Counted from the stretch's first letter, positions 47,654 to 56,489 are shown. The stretch is 64,000 bases of DNA from Cyanobacteriota bacterium (GCA_022402445.1 JAKRSF010000008.1:558001-622000); one strand, 5' to 3'. Notes: a model not told the origin generated them from the sequence alone. A program made the numbers and translations.

Positions 47654-48232
47654 TCAGGGAATTGCAGGGACGGACCAGCGCAGGAACAGAATCGTCGCCG
47701 CCAGGGTTCCCCCACTGCCCGCCAGGGCCAGCCACACGAACATGGACCAGCGTTTGATGCCTCGGGTGCGCAGCTCCAGCTTCGCCAGGGTTTCCGCCGC
47801 CATCAGCACCAGGAGGTGGGCCGTCGTTTCAATCCACACCAGCAGCAGCACCACCACGAAGGCACCCACGATCGCCGTGGCAAAGGACAGCACATCGGAC
47901 CCCAAGGCCCGCTGGGTGACACTGCGCCGCCCCATGAACGGCAGACTAAAAATGACCGCCAGCACGAGGGTCAGCCCCAGGGACGCCGCCGCCGCCAGGG
48001 GAATGCGCCACGCCTCCGGGAGCCCCTGGGCCAGCAGTTGGCTCCGTTGGGCAACGCTCAGGATTGACCAGGTGGCCGACAGGGACGCGATCGCCAGCAC
48101 CCCCAGGGATAGCCAAAAGAAACTGCGGCTGCCGGGAATGCCCGCCCCAAGCCGGGGCAACAGCCGCCGGAACCAGGGGACACCGCGATCGCGGCCCGAC
48201 GGGGACGGCCTAGAGGTTGGTGGAAATGGCAT
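47654..48232 (-). CDS. Conserved integral membrane protein (DUF3611-like)
   Basis: A 192-residue protein with about four hydrophobic segments after a basic N-terminal tail (RSFFWLSLGVLAIASLSATW; LAAAASLGLTLVLAVIFSL; VLSFATAIVGAFVVVLLLVW; MFVWLALAGSGGTLAATILF). This resembles DUF3611 proteins of cyanobacteria and plastids. Function unknown. Its start overlaps the end of the NIL-ferredoxin gene by 23 bp, suggesting translational coupling. Confidence 0.65.
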   Translation of the reverse strand: MPFPPTSRPSPSGRDRGVPWFRRLLPRLGAGIPGSRSFFWLSLGVLAIASLSATWSILSVAQRSQLLAQGLPEAWRIPLAAAASLGLTLVLAVIFSLPFMGRRSVTQRALGSDVLSFATAIVGAFVVVLLLVWIETTAHLLVLMAAETLAKLELRTRGIKRWSMFVWLALAGSGGTLAATILFLRWSVPAIP

Positions 48233-48614
48233 CGACGGGACAGGTGGGAATGCACTGCTCGCAGACCACGCACCGCGATCGCGTGAACTGAAGCTTAAAA
48301 GTTTCCGGTTGCAGCGTCAGGGCCTGGGTGGGACACACCCCCGTACACAGGCCGCAGTGGACGCAGGACTCTTCATTAATGGTAATTTCACGGCTGGCGG
48401 ACGACACATCAATATCCTTCGACTCCAGCCACTCCGTCGCCGCCTCGATCTCGTCAATATCCCCGAGCAGTTCCACCACCACCTTGCCCACCTGGTTCGG
48501 AGCTACCTGGGCGCGGATGATATTGGCCGCCACATTAAAATCCTTCGCCAGTCGGTAGGCGATCGGCATCTGGACGGCGTGCTTCGGAAAGGTCAGGGTG
48601 ACGCGCTTTTTCAC
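48210..48614 (-). CDS. NIL-domain 2x[4Fe-4S] ferredoxin
   Basis: A 134-residue protein: an N-terminal NIL (ligand-sensing, ACT-like) domain (KKRVTLTFPKHAVQMPIAYR) and a C-terminal two-cluster ferredoxin domain (CVHCGLCTGVCP and CVVCEQCIPTCP). NIL domains normally sit on methionine ABC ATPases, and NIL-ferredoxins occur in cyanobacteria and methanogens, where some are linked to sulfur metabolism. GTG 48614 (V/MKKRVTLTFPK) matches the family start; the upstream extension to 48671 does not. Divergent from txlA with a shared regulatory region. Confidence 0.85.
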   Translation of the reverse strand: MKKRVTLTFPKHAVQMPIAYRLAKDFNVAANIIRAQVAPNQVGKVVVELLGDIDEIEAATEWLESKDIDVSSASREITINEESCVHCGLCTGVCPTQALTLQPETFKLQFTRSRCVVCEQCIPTCPVDAISTNL

Positions 48615-48713
48615 GATCGCGGGGGGGAAAGGGCAAACGACGGCCCGCAGGGGCGCAGATCGGGCAATCAATCGATCAGAACAGGGGGCAAGGGAACTTC
48701 GAGGGGGGCGAGG

Positions 48714-48731
48714 GTAACGCTTTTGTTACAA
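48714..48731. promoter_or_regulatory. Inverted repeat overlapping a -10-like box between divergent genes
   Basis: GTAAC (48714-48718), six bases, then GTTAC (48725-48729), a perfect 5-bp inverted repeat. The right arm overlaps TACAAT (48727-48732), a good -10 hexamer reading towards txlA. The GTA-N10-TAC spacing is 2 bp longer than the usual NtcA site, so the binder is uncertain. Confidence 0.45.
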
Positions 48732-48861
48732 TCTGGTCTGGGTCGGCCTTCGGGGCGATCGCCTCGTCCTAGCGTAGCATTGGGGCCTTGGGGCGATGGC
48801 CGCCGACACCCCCGTCCATCCGTCCAGTCCGCCCAGCGTAGCGATAGGCAGCCTTGGTTTT

Positions 48862-49446
48862 ATGGCCTCTTCCCCCCCCACCGGCAACCGTTTGAGGAAT
48901 TGGGCGATCGCGATCGCGGCGATCATCCTGAGTGCAGCCCTAGCCCTGGGGTTGCGGACCGACGCGCGGGGCACCTCCTTGACGGCCCTGGCGGCGGCGG
49001 CGGTGCCCTTTGACGAAGCCCTCGCCAATGGCAAGCCCACCCTGGTGGAGTTCTATGCGGATTGGTGTACCACCTGTCAGGCCATGGCGGCGGATATGCA
49101 GAGCCTGAAGGGGGACTATGGCGATCGTGTCAATTTTTCCATGCTCAATGTGGATAACGGCAAATGGCTGCCGGAAATCCTGAGCTATCGGGTTGATGGC
49201 ATTCCCCACTTTGTCTACCTCGATGCCCAGGGCCAAACCCAGGGGGAGGCGATCGGTGAGCAGCCGCGATCGGTCCTGGCGGCGAACCTGGCGGCGTTGA
49301 TTGCCCAGCAGGTGCCCTTGCCCTATCCGTCCGGGGCGGCGGGTACCGTGTCGGACTTTAATCCCACCCTGATGCCGGGGGCTGATCACGGCGATCGCGG
49401 CGATGATCCCCGCCTCCATGGGGCGCAGGTCCAGGGCGCTTCCTAG
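48862..49446 (+). CDS. txlA: Membrane-anchored thioredoxin-like protein (TxlA/HCF164-like)
   Basis: A 194-residue protein: a single N-terminal TM (NWAIAIAAIILSAALAL), then a lumen/periplasm-facing thioredoxin fold with the redox motif YADWCTTCQ. The plant homologue HCF164 transfers reducing power into the lumen for cytochrome b6f assembly; cyanobacterial TxlA is thought to act similarly. The last 35 residues are a His/Asp/Gly-rich tail. ATG 48862 is used; an in-frame ATG at 48796 would add 22 residues. Divergent from the NIL-ferredoxin. Confidence 0.85.
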   Translation: MASSPPTGNRLRNWAIAIAAIILSAALALGLRTDARGTSLTALAAAAVPFDEALANGKPTLVEFYADWCTTCQAMAADMQSLKGDYGDRVNFSMLNVDNGKWLPEILSYRVDGIPHFVYLDAQGQTQGEAIGEQPRSVLAANLAALIAQQVPLPYPSGAAGTVSDFNPTLMPGADHGDRGDDPRLHGAQVQGAS

Positions 49447-49508
49447 ATCGATCAATCAATCCTGCCCTTCAGCGTACCGAATTCCCCACCCGTCCCCCCG
49501 CGATCGCC

Positions 49509-49982
49509 ATGGCCAAGGATCGGCACCCCAAATCCCAGCGCGTCTTTGAACAATCGATCTACATCCAGGCCAGCGCCACCGCCGTGGAACGGTGCCTAAC
49601 GGATCTCGATCTCATGCACCGTTGGCTCAATCCCGCCGTGCGCTGCGATCCCGTGGGCACCTGGGGGACAGACCTGGGCGATCGCAGCCGCTTCATCCTC
49701 AAGCTGCCCCTGGAACCGGCCTTGAATAATCAGGTGGTTGAACGGGAGCCGGGGAAAATTGTCTGGGCGTTCACGGGCTTTTTTCGGGGCTGCGATCGCT
49801 GGGAATGTGTGCCGGACGGGGCGGGGACGCTGCTGCTGAACCGCTTTGCCTTTGAAATCCCCAATCCCCTGGTGGCGTGGGGGTTTGATCGGGTGGCCGC
49901 TGGCTGGGTCAAGGGGGATATGGAAGCCCAGTTGCGGCGGCTCAAGCGCGTGGCGGAGGAGGTTTATTATTTGCAGACGTGA
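49509..49982 (+). CDS. SRPBCC (START-like) family protein
   Basis: A 157-residue protein with the helix-grip fold of the polyketide-cyclase/dehydrase (Bet v1-like) superfamily: an N-terminal strand (FEQSIYIQASATAVERCLTD), LMHRWLNPAV, KIVWAFTGFFRGCDRWEC and a long C-terminal helix (VKGDMEAQLRRLKRVAEE). Such proteins bind hydrophobic ligands. The ligand cannot be told from the sequence. It is followed within 12 bp by the Tab2 gene and is probably co-transcribed. Confidence 0.8.
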   Translation: MAKDRHPKSQRVFEQSIYIQASATAVERCLTDLDLMHRWLNPAVRCDPVGTWGTDLGDRSRFILKLPLEPALNNQVVEREPGKIVWAFTGFFRGCDRWECVPDGAGTLLLNRFAFEIPNPLVAWGFDRVAAGWVKGDMEAQLRRLKRVAEEVYYLQT

Positions 49983-49993
49983 TTGGGGATCCC

Positions 49994-50881
49994 ATGGAAC
50001 AGCATGAGTCAACGGCGGCCCAACCATCGGCCCCCGGCGATCGCGGCGTGTGGGAGGTGGACTGCGGGCGACGGCCGGTGAGCGATCGCGCGGGGCAGCC
50101 CCTGTGGGAGTGGGTGGCGTGCGATCGCGCGGGCACGTTTGTCCATCGTCAGGTGGCTCCCCAGGGGGACGTGAATCCGGCTTGGATCCGGGGGCAAATT
50201 ATCGCGGCGGCGGGGCCGGATGGGGTTTTGCCAAAGGAATTGGTGCTGTTTCGGCCCGAGGCCCTGGGGCTGGTGGCGGCGGCGGCGACGGAGCTGGGCA
50301 TTGCCGTGCGCGGATCTCGCCAGACCCCGACCCTGAAGGCGTGGCTGCGGCACCACTACCAACAACATCCCCTGCGCGATCGCGACACCGGCGGCCCCTA
50401 CGATCCCTTGGCCCTGGTCCAGCGGCCCCCCCTGCCGATCGCGGCGACGTTGCAGGGGCAGCGGTGGCGGTTTGCGGCCCTGCCCGCCGGGGAGTTTGAA
50501 CCCCTGTGGCGCGATCGCCCGGTGCCGCTCAAGTCCCTGCCCGCTGCCCATTCGCCCCTGGCCCTGGGGTTGGCGTCGGATCTGCCGCTGCCGGGGATCG
50601 TCATTGATGCGGGGCGATCGGCCATGCCCCTGGCCCGCTGGCTGTGGCAGCAGGAGCCCTTTGCGGTGCAGTTCATGCTCGGCCAGCCCGATGGGGCCAT
50701 TCTGGAGGCGGGTCTGGGCGATCGCTGGGTCCTGGCCACCAGTGCGGATGCGGAGGTGCGCGCCGCCGGTCACACGTTTGAAAACCGCAAGCGCATGGCC
50801 CGGGGGCTCCATTTCCTATTAATTCGCCCGGACGAGAGCGATCGCACCCACACGGCCCTCTGGCTCCTCAAGGGGGATTGA
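49994..50881 (+). CDS. Tab2/Atab2-family RNA-binding protein
   Basis: A 295-residue protein related to Chlamydomonas Tab2 and Arabidopsis ATAB2, which bind RNA and promote translation of PSI (and PSII) reaction-centre mRNAs. Family features: VWEVDCGRRPVSD at the start, LPKELVLFRPEAL, and GLHFLLIRPDESD with TALWLLK at the C-terminus. In cyanobacteria the family is universal but its role is less clear. ATG 49994 follows TTGGGGATCCC; the alternative GTG 49979 overlaps the previous stop. Confidence 0.87.
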   Translation: MEQHESTAAQPSAPGDRGVWEVDCGRRPVSDRAGQPLWEWVACDRAGTFVHRQVAPQGDVNPAWIRGQIIAAAGPDGVLPKELVLFRPEALGLVAAAATELGIAVRGSRQTPTLKAWLRHHYQQHPLRDRDTGGPYDPLALVQRPPLPIAATLQGQRWRFAALPAGEFEPLWRDRPVPLKSLPAAHSPLALGLASDLPLPGIVIDAGRSAMPLARWLWQQEPFAVQFMLGQPDGAILEAGLGDRWVLATSADAEVRAAGHTFENRKRMARGLHFLLIRPDESDRTHTALWLLKGD

Positions 50882-50922
50882 GCCGTTCCCTAACAGGGCC
50901 AGCCCTCGGTCAGTTCAGTAAG

Positions 50923-51549
50923 CTATGGTTTGGGGGCTGAGGGTGGGGCAATGGCTTGAAAACTCCACTCGCTGACCTGATCTCGCAGTGGAAAATCCGC
51001 ATTGAAGGGATTATATAGAACCGTATCCTGATGGATATTCCAACTGCTGTCGGGGGGAATCTCGCTGATGGAATCGGGGCAGGTTTCAATGGTGGCAGTC
51101 AAGGTTTCCTGCTTAACAATTTGCCCAGTTTTAGCGGCCACTAGTTTGACCTCTGCGGAGCGTTCGGTTCGGGGGACGGTGCCGCTGAGGCTCCCCGTGT
51201 AGCTACAGTCTTCGAGGCTTTTGCGGGGTTGGAAATTGACGCAGAGTACCAATTGGGTGTCCTGGACCGCGCTGGCTTCGGGGAAACGGCCACTGACGAA
51301 TCGTTGATCGAATTGCTGTACTTCTTGATTGAAGACGAAGCCGGCAACGGTTGGTTTTTCGGAGGCGCTGGCATCGTAGGCAACCGCGTCAGGGACGGCT
51401 TGGCCATTGCAGGCGGCCATCAGGGGCAGCATGGCTTTGGACTGGTCGCAGCCTAGCAGGGCGGGGGGCAGGGCGAGGGCTAGGGGAACAATTGCGGCCC
51501 AGCGTAGCCGAGGGCGCTGGCCTGGAGAAACTGGCTTGGATGGTGACAT
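50923..51549 (-). CDS. Putative lipoprotein of unknown function
   Basis: A 208-residue protein starting MSPSKPVSPGQRPRLRW, with a signal peptide ending in a lipobox (ALPPALLGC, Cys about residue 32), so the mature protein should be lipid-anchored. The mature part has several Cys (LVLCVNFQPRKSLEDC; TIETCPDSI) and a beta-rich look. No family is recognised. The longer in-frame extension to 51696 lacks any signal and is rejected. Adjacent to, and on the same strand as, the flotillin operon, but separated from it by about 130 bp. Confidence 0.6.
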   Translation of the reverse strand: MSPSKPVSPGQRPRLRWAAIVPLALALPPALLGCDQSKAMLPLMAACNGQAVPDAVAYDASASEKPTVAGFVFNQEVQQFDQRFVSGRFPEASAVQDTQLVLCVNFQPRKSLEDCSYTGSLSGTVPRTERSAEVKLVAAKTGQIVKQETLTATIETCPDSISEIPPDSSWNIHQDTVLYNPFNADFPLRDQVSEWSFQAIAPPSAPKP

Positions 51550-51677
51550 GGGGATGATGTGAAAAAGTGGGGCTGTTCTATACCCTGAAAAAACCGAAGA
51601 ACGGATCTGAAAAGGTCTGAAATGTAGGGGAAAATTGTCCTCCTCTACGGATCTGATCTGAAATTTGGCGGCGTGTC

Positions 51678-53240
51678 CTAGTCCTCCTGGAGCCATGCGG
51701 TGACGGCGGCGGTGGAGATACGGATGAAGGGGTTGGAGAGCACCGTGGCGATCGCTTCTTGGCCGCCTGCTTTGAGGGCACGCTTGAGCTGTTTCTTGAA
51801 TTTTGGGCTCGCGGCGATCGCTTCTTGCAAGAGGGGTTCGAGGTCCGCGCGATCAGTGCCCATGGCGGATGCGCCGGTGAAGAGGGTTTGGAGGCGATCG
51901 CGCAATTCCTCCGGTTTGGCCGTGCGCCCGTCCGTCAGATCGTGGTCCAAAATCGTCGGCGCGATCGCGGCGGCCAACGCCGGAGCCGTCTCAGGATTCG
52001 GGGGCGCATCACTGCCCAGCCAGCGGGCAAAGGCCGCCGGGAGATCAATGCCCGTGGCGTGGCGCAACTGCTCCGACAAGGACGCCACCCGCGCCGCCGC
52101 ACTGTCGCTGGCCCCGTCGATCACCGTCACATTCTGCACCGTCACCTCCGGCACCGTGGACACCAGCGCCTGCAGAAGCACATCGAGTTTTTGGAACAGG
52201 AAAATTTCCCGCGCGCTTGGTCCCGCCGATGCCCAGGATTTGGCCAGCTCCTCAATCCCCGCCGCCTGGGCGCGACCGTCTTCGACAATGCTGGCGGCGT
52301 CCCCCTTGGCCTTGGCGATCGCCTGTTTACAAGCCGCCTCCGCCGGGGCCACCACGTCCGCCTGGAGCTGTTGGCGCACCTGATCAATGCGGGCCTGCTG
52401 CACTTCCAATTCCGCGCTCACCTTAGCCACCTGGGCTCCCACCTGGGCTTGCGCCTCCGCGACGAGGGCTTGGCGCATGGTTAGGGCATCTTGCAGCCGC
52501 CGCTCCGCCTCCGCCCGCGCGATCGCCTCCTCCGTTTCAATGCGTTTGAGGGCCGTGCGTTTTTCATTTTCCGCCGCCTTAATTTTCGACTCCGCCCGGT
52601 TCCGCGCCTCGGCAATGCGCGCATCCCGCAGCAGTTCCGCCTGCTGTTTACGGCCAATGGAATCGAGGTATTTTACGTCGTCGGAAATGTTTTGAATTTG
52701 CAGGTTATCAAGCACCAGCCCCAGCTTTTCTAGATCATCTTCCGCCTCATCCAATAAACTGCGGGCAAAGGCGATTTTGTCTTCGTTCACCTGTTCCGGC
52801 GTCAGGCTCGCCAAAACCCCCCGCAAATTTCCCTCTAGGGTTTCCCTAGCTAGCTGCTCCACCTCTTGGCGGGTTTTGCCCAGGAGCCGTTCAATTGCGT
52901 TATGGATCGTCGGTTCTTCCCCGGCAATTTTAATATTGGCGACCCCTTCTACGGACAGGGGAATGCCCCCTTTGGAATAGGCATTGATCACCTTCAATTC
53001 GATGATCGTATTGGTCAAATCCATGCGAAAGGCCCGCTCCAGCAGGGGCACCCGCAGGCTTTTTCCCCCCTTGACGAGGCGATATCCAACCGTGCGGCCC
53101 GATTCCAATTCCCGCTTGGGTCCGGCAAAGATCAAGACTTCACTGGGCTCGCAAATGTAGAGCAAATTGCGAACGATTAAATTGATGGCAAACACGCTCA
53201 GGCCGGTGGCCGAAAGCAGGGCAATGAGGATTCCAACCAC
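51678..53240 (-). CDS. Flotillin-like SPFH-domain protein
   Basis: A 520-residue membrane scaffold: an N-terminal hydrophobic segment (ILIALLSATGLSVFAINLIV), an SPFH domain (about 25-200; EPSEVLIFAGPKRE, INAYSKGGIPLSVEGVANIK), then a long coiled coil rich in Glu/Ala (about 200-330), and a C-terminal segment with a short helical tail. SPFH proteins form oligomeric membrane microdomains. It starts 6 bp after the end of a second flotillin and is probably translated from the same mRNA. Confidence 0.88.
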   Translation of the reverse strand: MVGILIALLSATGLSVFAINLIVRNLLYICEPSEVLIFAGPKRELESGRTVGYRLVKGGKSLRVPLLERAFRMDLTNTIIELKVINAYSKGGIPLSVEGVANIKIAGEEPTIHNAIERLLGKTRQEVEQLARETLEGNLRGVLASLTPEQVNEDKIAFARSLLDEAEDDLEKLGLVLDNLQIQNISDDVKYLDSIGRKQQAELLRDARIAEARNRAESKIKAAENEKRTALKRIETEEAIARAEAERRLQDALTMRQALVAEAQAQVGAQVAKVSAELEVQQARIDQVRQQLQADVVAPAEAACKQAIAKAKGDAASIVEDGRAQAAGIEELAKSWASAGPSAREIFLFQKLDVLLQALVSTVPEVTVQNVTVIDGASDSAAARVASLSEQLRHATGIDLPAAFARWLGSDAPPNPETAPALAAAIAPTILDHDLTDGRTAKPEELRDRLQTLFTGASAMGTDRADLEPLLQEAIAASPKFKKQLKRALKAGGQEAIATVLSNPFIRISTAAVTAWLQED

Positions 53241-53246
53241 GATGTA

Positions 53247-54704
53247 CTAAACCTCCTCGGATTCGGGGGACTGGGTGGGTGCGGCGGGGCTGAGAACTGT
53301 TTCGGCAACGGTCGGGGACTGGAGGGCGATCGGCGTGCGACCCCCCATGAGGCTCACCTGCAAAATCTGTTCCGCCTGGGTGAGGAAATCGCGGGCCACG
53401 GCGGGATAGGCGGTCAATAGGCCGGAGAGGGTTTTGCCGTCGCCGCGATCGATCGCGTTGATCTGCTTGAGCTTGAGCCGTTCTGGGACGCGGGCCGCCT
53501 GGTGCAAAACCGTTTCGAGCTGCTGGAGGGCAAAGAGTTCGGCGGCGCTGTCGCCGGTGTCGCGCCAGACCTTGGCGAGGAGATCATTGACGGTGGCGGC
53601 GGCCTTGGCGTTTTCCGTGAAGCTGGCGGCGGCCCCCCGGGCGAGGGATTCGCGGGCCTGCCGCTGGGCGTCGGCGGGCAGCACTTGCTCCACCTCTAGG
53701 CGCAACCGTTCCAGTTCGGCGCGGATGGTTTGCAGTTCCTTTTCGGCGCGGGCGCGGGCGGCATCGGCGGCGGCTTTGGTGCGTTCCTCCTGCGATCGCG
53801 TTTCCTGATCGAGGGTGGCTTTGATTTCCCGCAGGGCGTTTTGGCGCTGTTGGATTAAAGTTTTGGCTTGGGTTTGGGCCACCTCCGCCTGGCGATCGCA
53901 GTCCGATTCCACCTGTTCTGCCTCGGCGATCGCGTCGGATTCCGCAATTTCCGCATCCCGCAGGACCACCGCAATCTGCTTGCGGCCAATGGAATCGAGG
54001 TAGTCCACGTTGTCAGAAACGCTCTGGATTTTGAGGGTATCTAAATGGAGGCCCAATTTCGCCAAATCGTCGGACACATCATTGGCGATGCGATCGGCAA
54101 ATTCTAGGCGATCTTCGTTCAACTGTTCCGGCGTGAGGGTGGCGACGACGCCGCGCAAATTCCCCTCTAAGGTTTCCCGGGCGACCCGGCGAATTTCCTT
54201 CGGATCGCGATCTAAAAACCGTTCGATCGCGTTGCGCACAATGATCGGATCGCTGGAGATTTTGACATTGGCGATCGCCTGAATATCCAGGGGCGTTCCC
54301 CCTCTCGCGTAGGCATTTTTCACCTCGACGGACACGGGCATGGTGCGCATGTCCATGGATTTGACCGTTTCGAGGATGGGAATGCAGTAGGTTTGGCCGC
54401 CGAATTCGACCCGGTAGCCCACCCGCCGCCCATCGATCACCTGCTGACGGCCCGAGACAATCAGGATTTTGTTGGGATCGCAGATGCGGATGACGGCATT
54501 GAGCAGCCAAATGATCGCCGCCGCCCCCACGAGGGGAACGAAGACAGCGATCGCGGTGCCGACGGCGGATCCAGAGGCTTGGGCCAGGAGGGGGGCCGCT
54601 GGCGGGGCGGGGGCAAGGCTGATGCTGGTTTCCGCGATCGCCGCCTCCGGGGCGAGGTGAATCCGGGGGGCGAGGGCCGTATGGCTGGGGGCAAGGTCAT
54701 TCAT
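53247..54704 (-). CDS. Flotillin-like SPFH-domain protein (second copy)
   Basis: A 485-residue protein with the same layout as its neighbour: an N-terminal extension of about 45 residues, a hydrophobic segment (VGTAIAVFVPLVGAAAIIWL), an SPFH domain sharing NAYARGGTPLDIQAIANVKI, ETLEGNLRGVVATLTPEQLNED and YLDSIGRKQ with the other copy, then a coiled coil. The two are clearly paralogues that have diverged outside the SPFH domain, so a hetero-oligomer is likely. ATG 54704 is three codons inside an in-frame GTG-type alternative at 54713. Confidence 0.88.
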   Translation of the reverse strand: MNDLAPSHTALAPRIHLAPEAAIAETSISLAPAPPAAPLLAQASGSAVGTAIAVFVPLVGAAAIIWLLNAVIRICDPNKILIVSGRQQVIDGRRVGYRVEFGGQTYCIPILETVKSMDMRTMPVSVEVKNAYARGGTPLDIQAIANVKISSDPIIVRNAIERFLDRDPKEIRRVARETLEGNLRGVVATLTPEQLNEDRLEFADRIANDVSDDLAKLGLHLDTLKIQSVSDNVDYLDSIGRKQIAVVLRDAEIAESDAIAEAEQVESDCDRQAEVAQTQAKTLIQQRQNALREIKATLDQETRSQEERTKAAADAARARAEKELQTIRAELERLRLEVEQVLPADAQRQARESLARGAAASFTENAKAAATVNDLLAKVWRDTGDSAAELFALQQLETVLHQAARVPERLKLKQINAIDRGDGKTLSGLLTAYPAVARDFLTQAEQILQVSLMGGRTPIALQSPTVAETVLSPAAPTQSPESEEV

Positions 54705-54766
54705 AGGGCGCACTGAAGTTTAGCGAAGGTTTCAAAGCCGGTCAGAAACAGGAAAACATCGGGACT

Positions 54767-55450
54767 TTAGGGGGTGCGATCGCGATCGCCCGGATCTGAG
54801 GCCACCCAGGCCCGCCCCCCTTCAAGGGCAATGACAAAGACGCGATCGCCCGGTTGAAACGGTCGCTCCTCGCGGGTGATGGCCTGCACCGCCACCGGAG
54901 AGCCCCGCACCACCAAACGCACCTTGCCGCGACTGGACGCATCAAAGGGCAACTCCACCACCCCCGCCGCCCCGATCCAATCCTCCGGGCGCAGGAGGCT
55001 ATCGCTGTCCCCTTGCAGTTGTAGCCACGCCAAAATCCAGGTGGCCGCCGTGCCGATCGCCGTGCCCGTCCCCACGGCCCACAGCAGCGCAAATCCGGGC
55101 GAAAGGGACGGTTGCAGCCACTCCAACAGCAGCCCCATCAGGCCAAAAAAGCACAGGCCAAAGGTCCAAAACCGCCACCGCAAAAAGGGCAGCCACGGAA
55201 ACCGCGATCGCGATCGACGACCCCTAGGCCGCTGGGCATCGAGATCCCCGTCGGTGAGCCCCGGCGGCCCATCGCCCTCGTCGCCCGCGCCAGCCCCAGC
55301 GCCCCCGTCGGCACCCCCCTGGGCAAAATCCAGCAGGCCCTGGGCATCCCAGTCATCGCCCGCGATGTTCGCCCCATCGAGCCCTCCGAGGGACGCCAAC
55401 AGCACGAAAATGCCGCCCCCCACTAATCCGGCCACATACAGTAGCGTCAC
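54767..55450 (-). CDS. NfeD-like membrane protein with OB fold
   Basis: A 227-residue protein and the first gene of the flotillin operon. It has an N-terminal TM, a Gly/Ala/Asp-rich loop (about 30-80) ending in an Arg-rich patch, two more TM segments (WTFGLCFFGLMGLLLEW; LLWAVGTGTAIGTAATWILAW), and a C-terminal OB fold (GAAGVVELPFDASSRGKVRL, FQPGDRVFVIALEGG). NfeD-type OB domains are the usual operon partners of flotillins (YqfA/YuaG with YqeZ/YuaF). The start is GTG 55450. Confidence 0.8.
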   Translation of the reverse strand: MTLLYVAGLVGGGIFVLLASLGGLDGANIAGDDWDAQGLLDFAQGGADGGAGAGAGDEGDGPPGLTDGDLDAQRPRGRRSRSRFPWLPFLRWRFWTFGLCFFGLMGLLLEWLQPSLSPGFALLWAVGTGTAIGTAATWILAWLQLQGDSDSLLRPEDWIGAAGVVELPFDASSRGKVRLVVRGSPVAVQAITREERPFQPGDRVFVIALEGGRAWVASDPGDRDRTP

Positions 55451-55500
55451 CGTAGTTTCGTCCTCCCGCGTCGGCTCCGCGATCGCTGCTGACCCGTTGC

Positions 55501-55556
55501 CAGCCTAGCAAGGGGCCTTTGGGGGCCATGGGATTTTGCGGCAAACCTTAACTATT
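55501..55556 (+). repeat. Left direct repeat of the low-GC island
   Basis: A 56-bp sequence, starting CAGCCTAGCAAGGGGCC, that recurs in the same orientation at 60936-60991 with three differences (53 of 56 identical). It lies 50 bp outside the NfeD start and just outside the island genes. Confidence 0.9.
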
Positions 55557-55607
55557 GGCATGGGGAGCACGGGGCGTATGGTCTTAACCACAGAACGAGT
55601 CTGGACT

Positions 55608-56489
55608 TCAGGACGGTGCTCCAGGGGTGCGGTCGCGCTCTGCCTGTTCCCTTTCGGCTTTGTCTAGCTCCTCTTCTCGGCGCTTTTTTTTGCGCTTTTC
55701 ATCATCTTCTATGACTGCTCCAATTTGGGCATTGAGTTTCTCGAATAATTCTTCCAAGACATTTGTTTTCTGGACGCAGGTACTTTTCTCAGGTGATGCA
55801 TCAGTGAGACTAAAGCCTCTAACTGCGCTCCCGCTCTCTTCAAGCACTTCAAGAAAGGATTGTATGTCACGCAAAGAATCTACCACCTGTGGCACCTGCT
55901 TGGCGAGTCCTCCAGTAGACATGGCGGTTAGGATTGTAATTGCGTCTATGATCTTAATCGACCATAAAAAGGCAGATTTTCCTAACTGACTAAAGCCCGA
56001 TCCAGAATCGTAGTCAGGCCGTATTAGTTGATTGGTTGATCTTCTGATGCCGTTAAGCTCACCAAGTATGTTTTTTTGTTCAAGCTCAAGAGCAGCAGTT
56101 TCTTCAGAGGTAATGTCAGGAATTATGGTGTCATGGGAACTAAAAATAGCGCTACCTGTATCAACCACCAAGCTGGGTGGGGGCTGATTAGGGGGTTCGA
56201 TGGAAAAATTTCTTTCCCTTACGGTTATCGGAACAGCCACGGTAGAGGAGCCTGAGCTAAGACCCAAGATTTCGCGAGTTTCATCAAGAAGACTTGAAAG
56301 ATCTTGAAGTTTAGCAATTCCCAAGTCGCAATCATCGATAAGCTGCTCGATCAGTCCCGCTAATTCTCCTATGCCCGTGCTCCCAAGATTTTGAGCAAGA
56401 TCTAACGATGACTCAGCCAGGTCCATCAGGATCAGAGTCTGACGGAGTAACCCCTCAATTACTTCCAGCAATTTCTTGTGATTGGACAT
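55608..56489 (-). CDS. Island protein with helical-hairpin N-terminus and charged coiled-coil tail
   Basis: A 293-residue protein of unknown family and the last gene of the island operon. Its first 76 residues form a helical module (LILMDLAESSLDLAQNLGST..., ending DDCDLGIAKLQDLSS) that aligns without gaps over 41 positions with the 73-residue protein encoded next to it, sharing Cys-x2-Gly and E-x-R-(D/E)-hydrophobic2-G. A middle segment has a hydrophobic stretch (FLWSIKIIDAITILTAMSTG), possibly membrane-associated. The C-terminus is a highly charged helix (DDEKRKKKRREEELDKAERE). It starts 15 bp after the 73-residue gene. Function unknown; the shared module suggests that the two proteins bind each other or a common partner. 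Confidence 0.75.
   Translation of the reverse strand: MSNHKKLLEVIEGLLRQTLILMDLAESSLDLAQNLGSTGIGELAGLIEQLIDDCDLGIAKLQDLSSLLDETREILGLSSGSSTVAVPITVRERNFSIEPPNQPPPSLVVDTGSAIFSSHDTIIPDITSEETAALELEQKNILGELNGIRRSTNQLIRPDYDSGSGFSQLGKSAFLWSIKIIDAITILTAMSTGGLAKQVPQVVDSLRDIQSFLEVLEESGSAVRGFSLTDASPEKSTCVQKTNVLEELFEKLNAQIGAVIEDDEKRKKKRREEELDKAEREQAERDRTPGAPS

Noticed and set aside
48714-48731. Canonical NtcA site
   Set aside because: The GTA...TAC spacing is 10 rather than 8 bp, so it is listed only as an inverted repeat near a -10 box.
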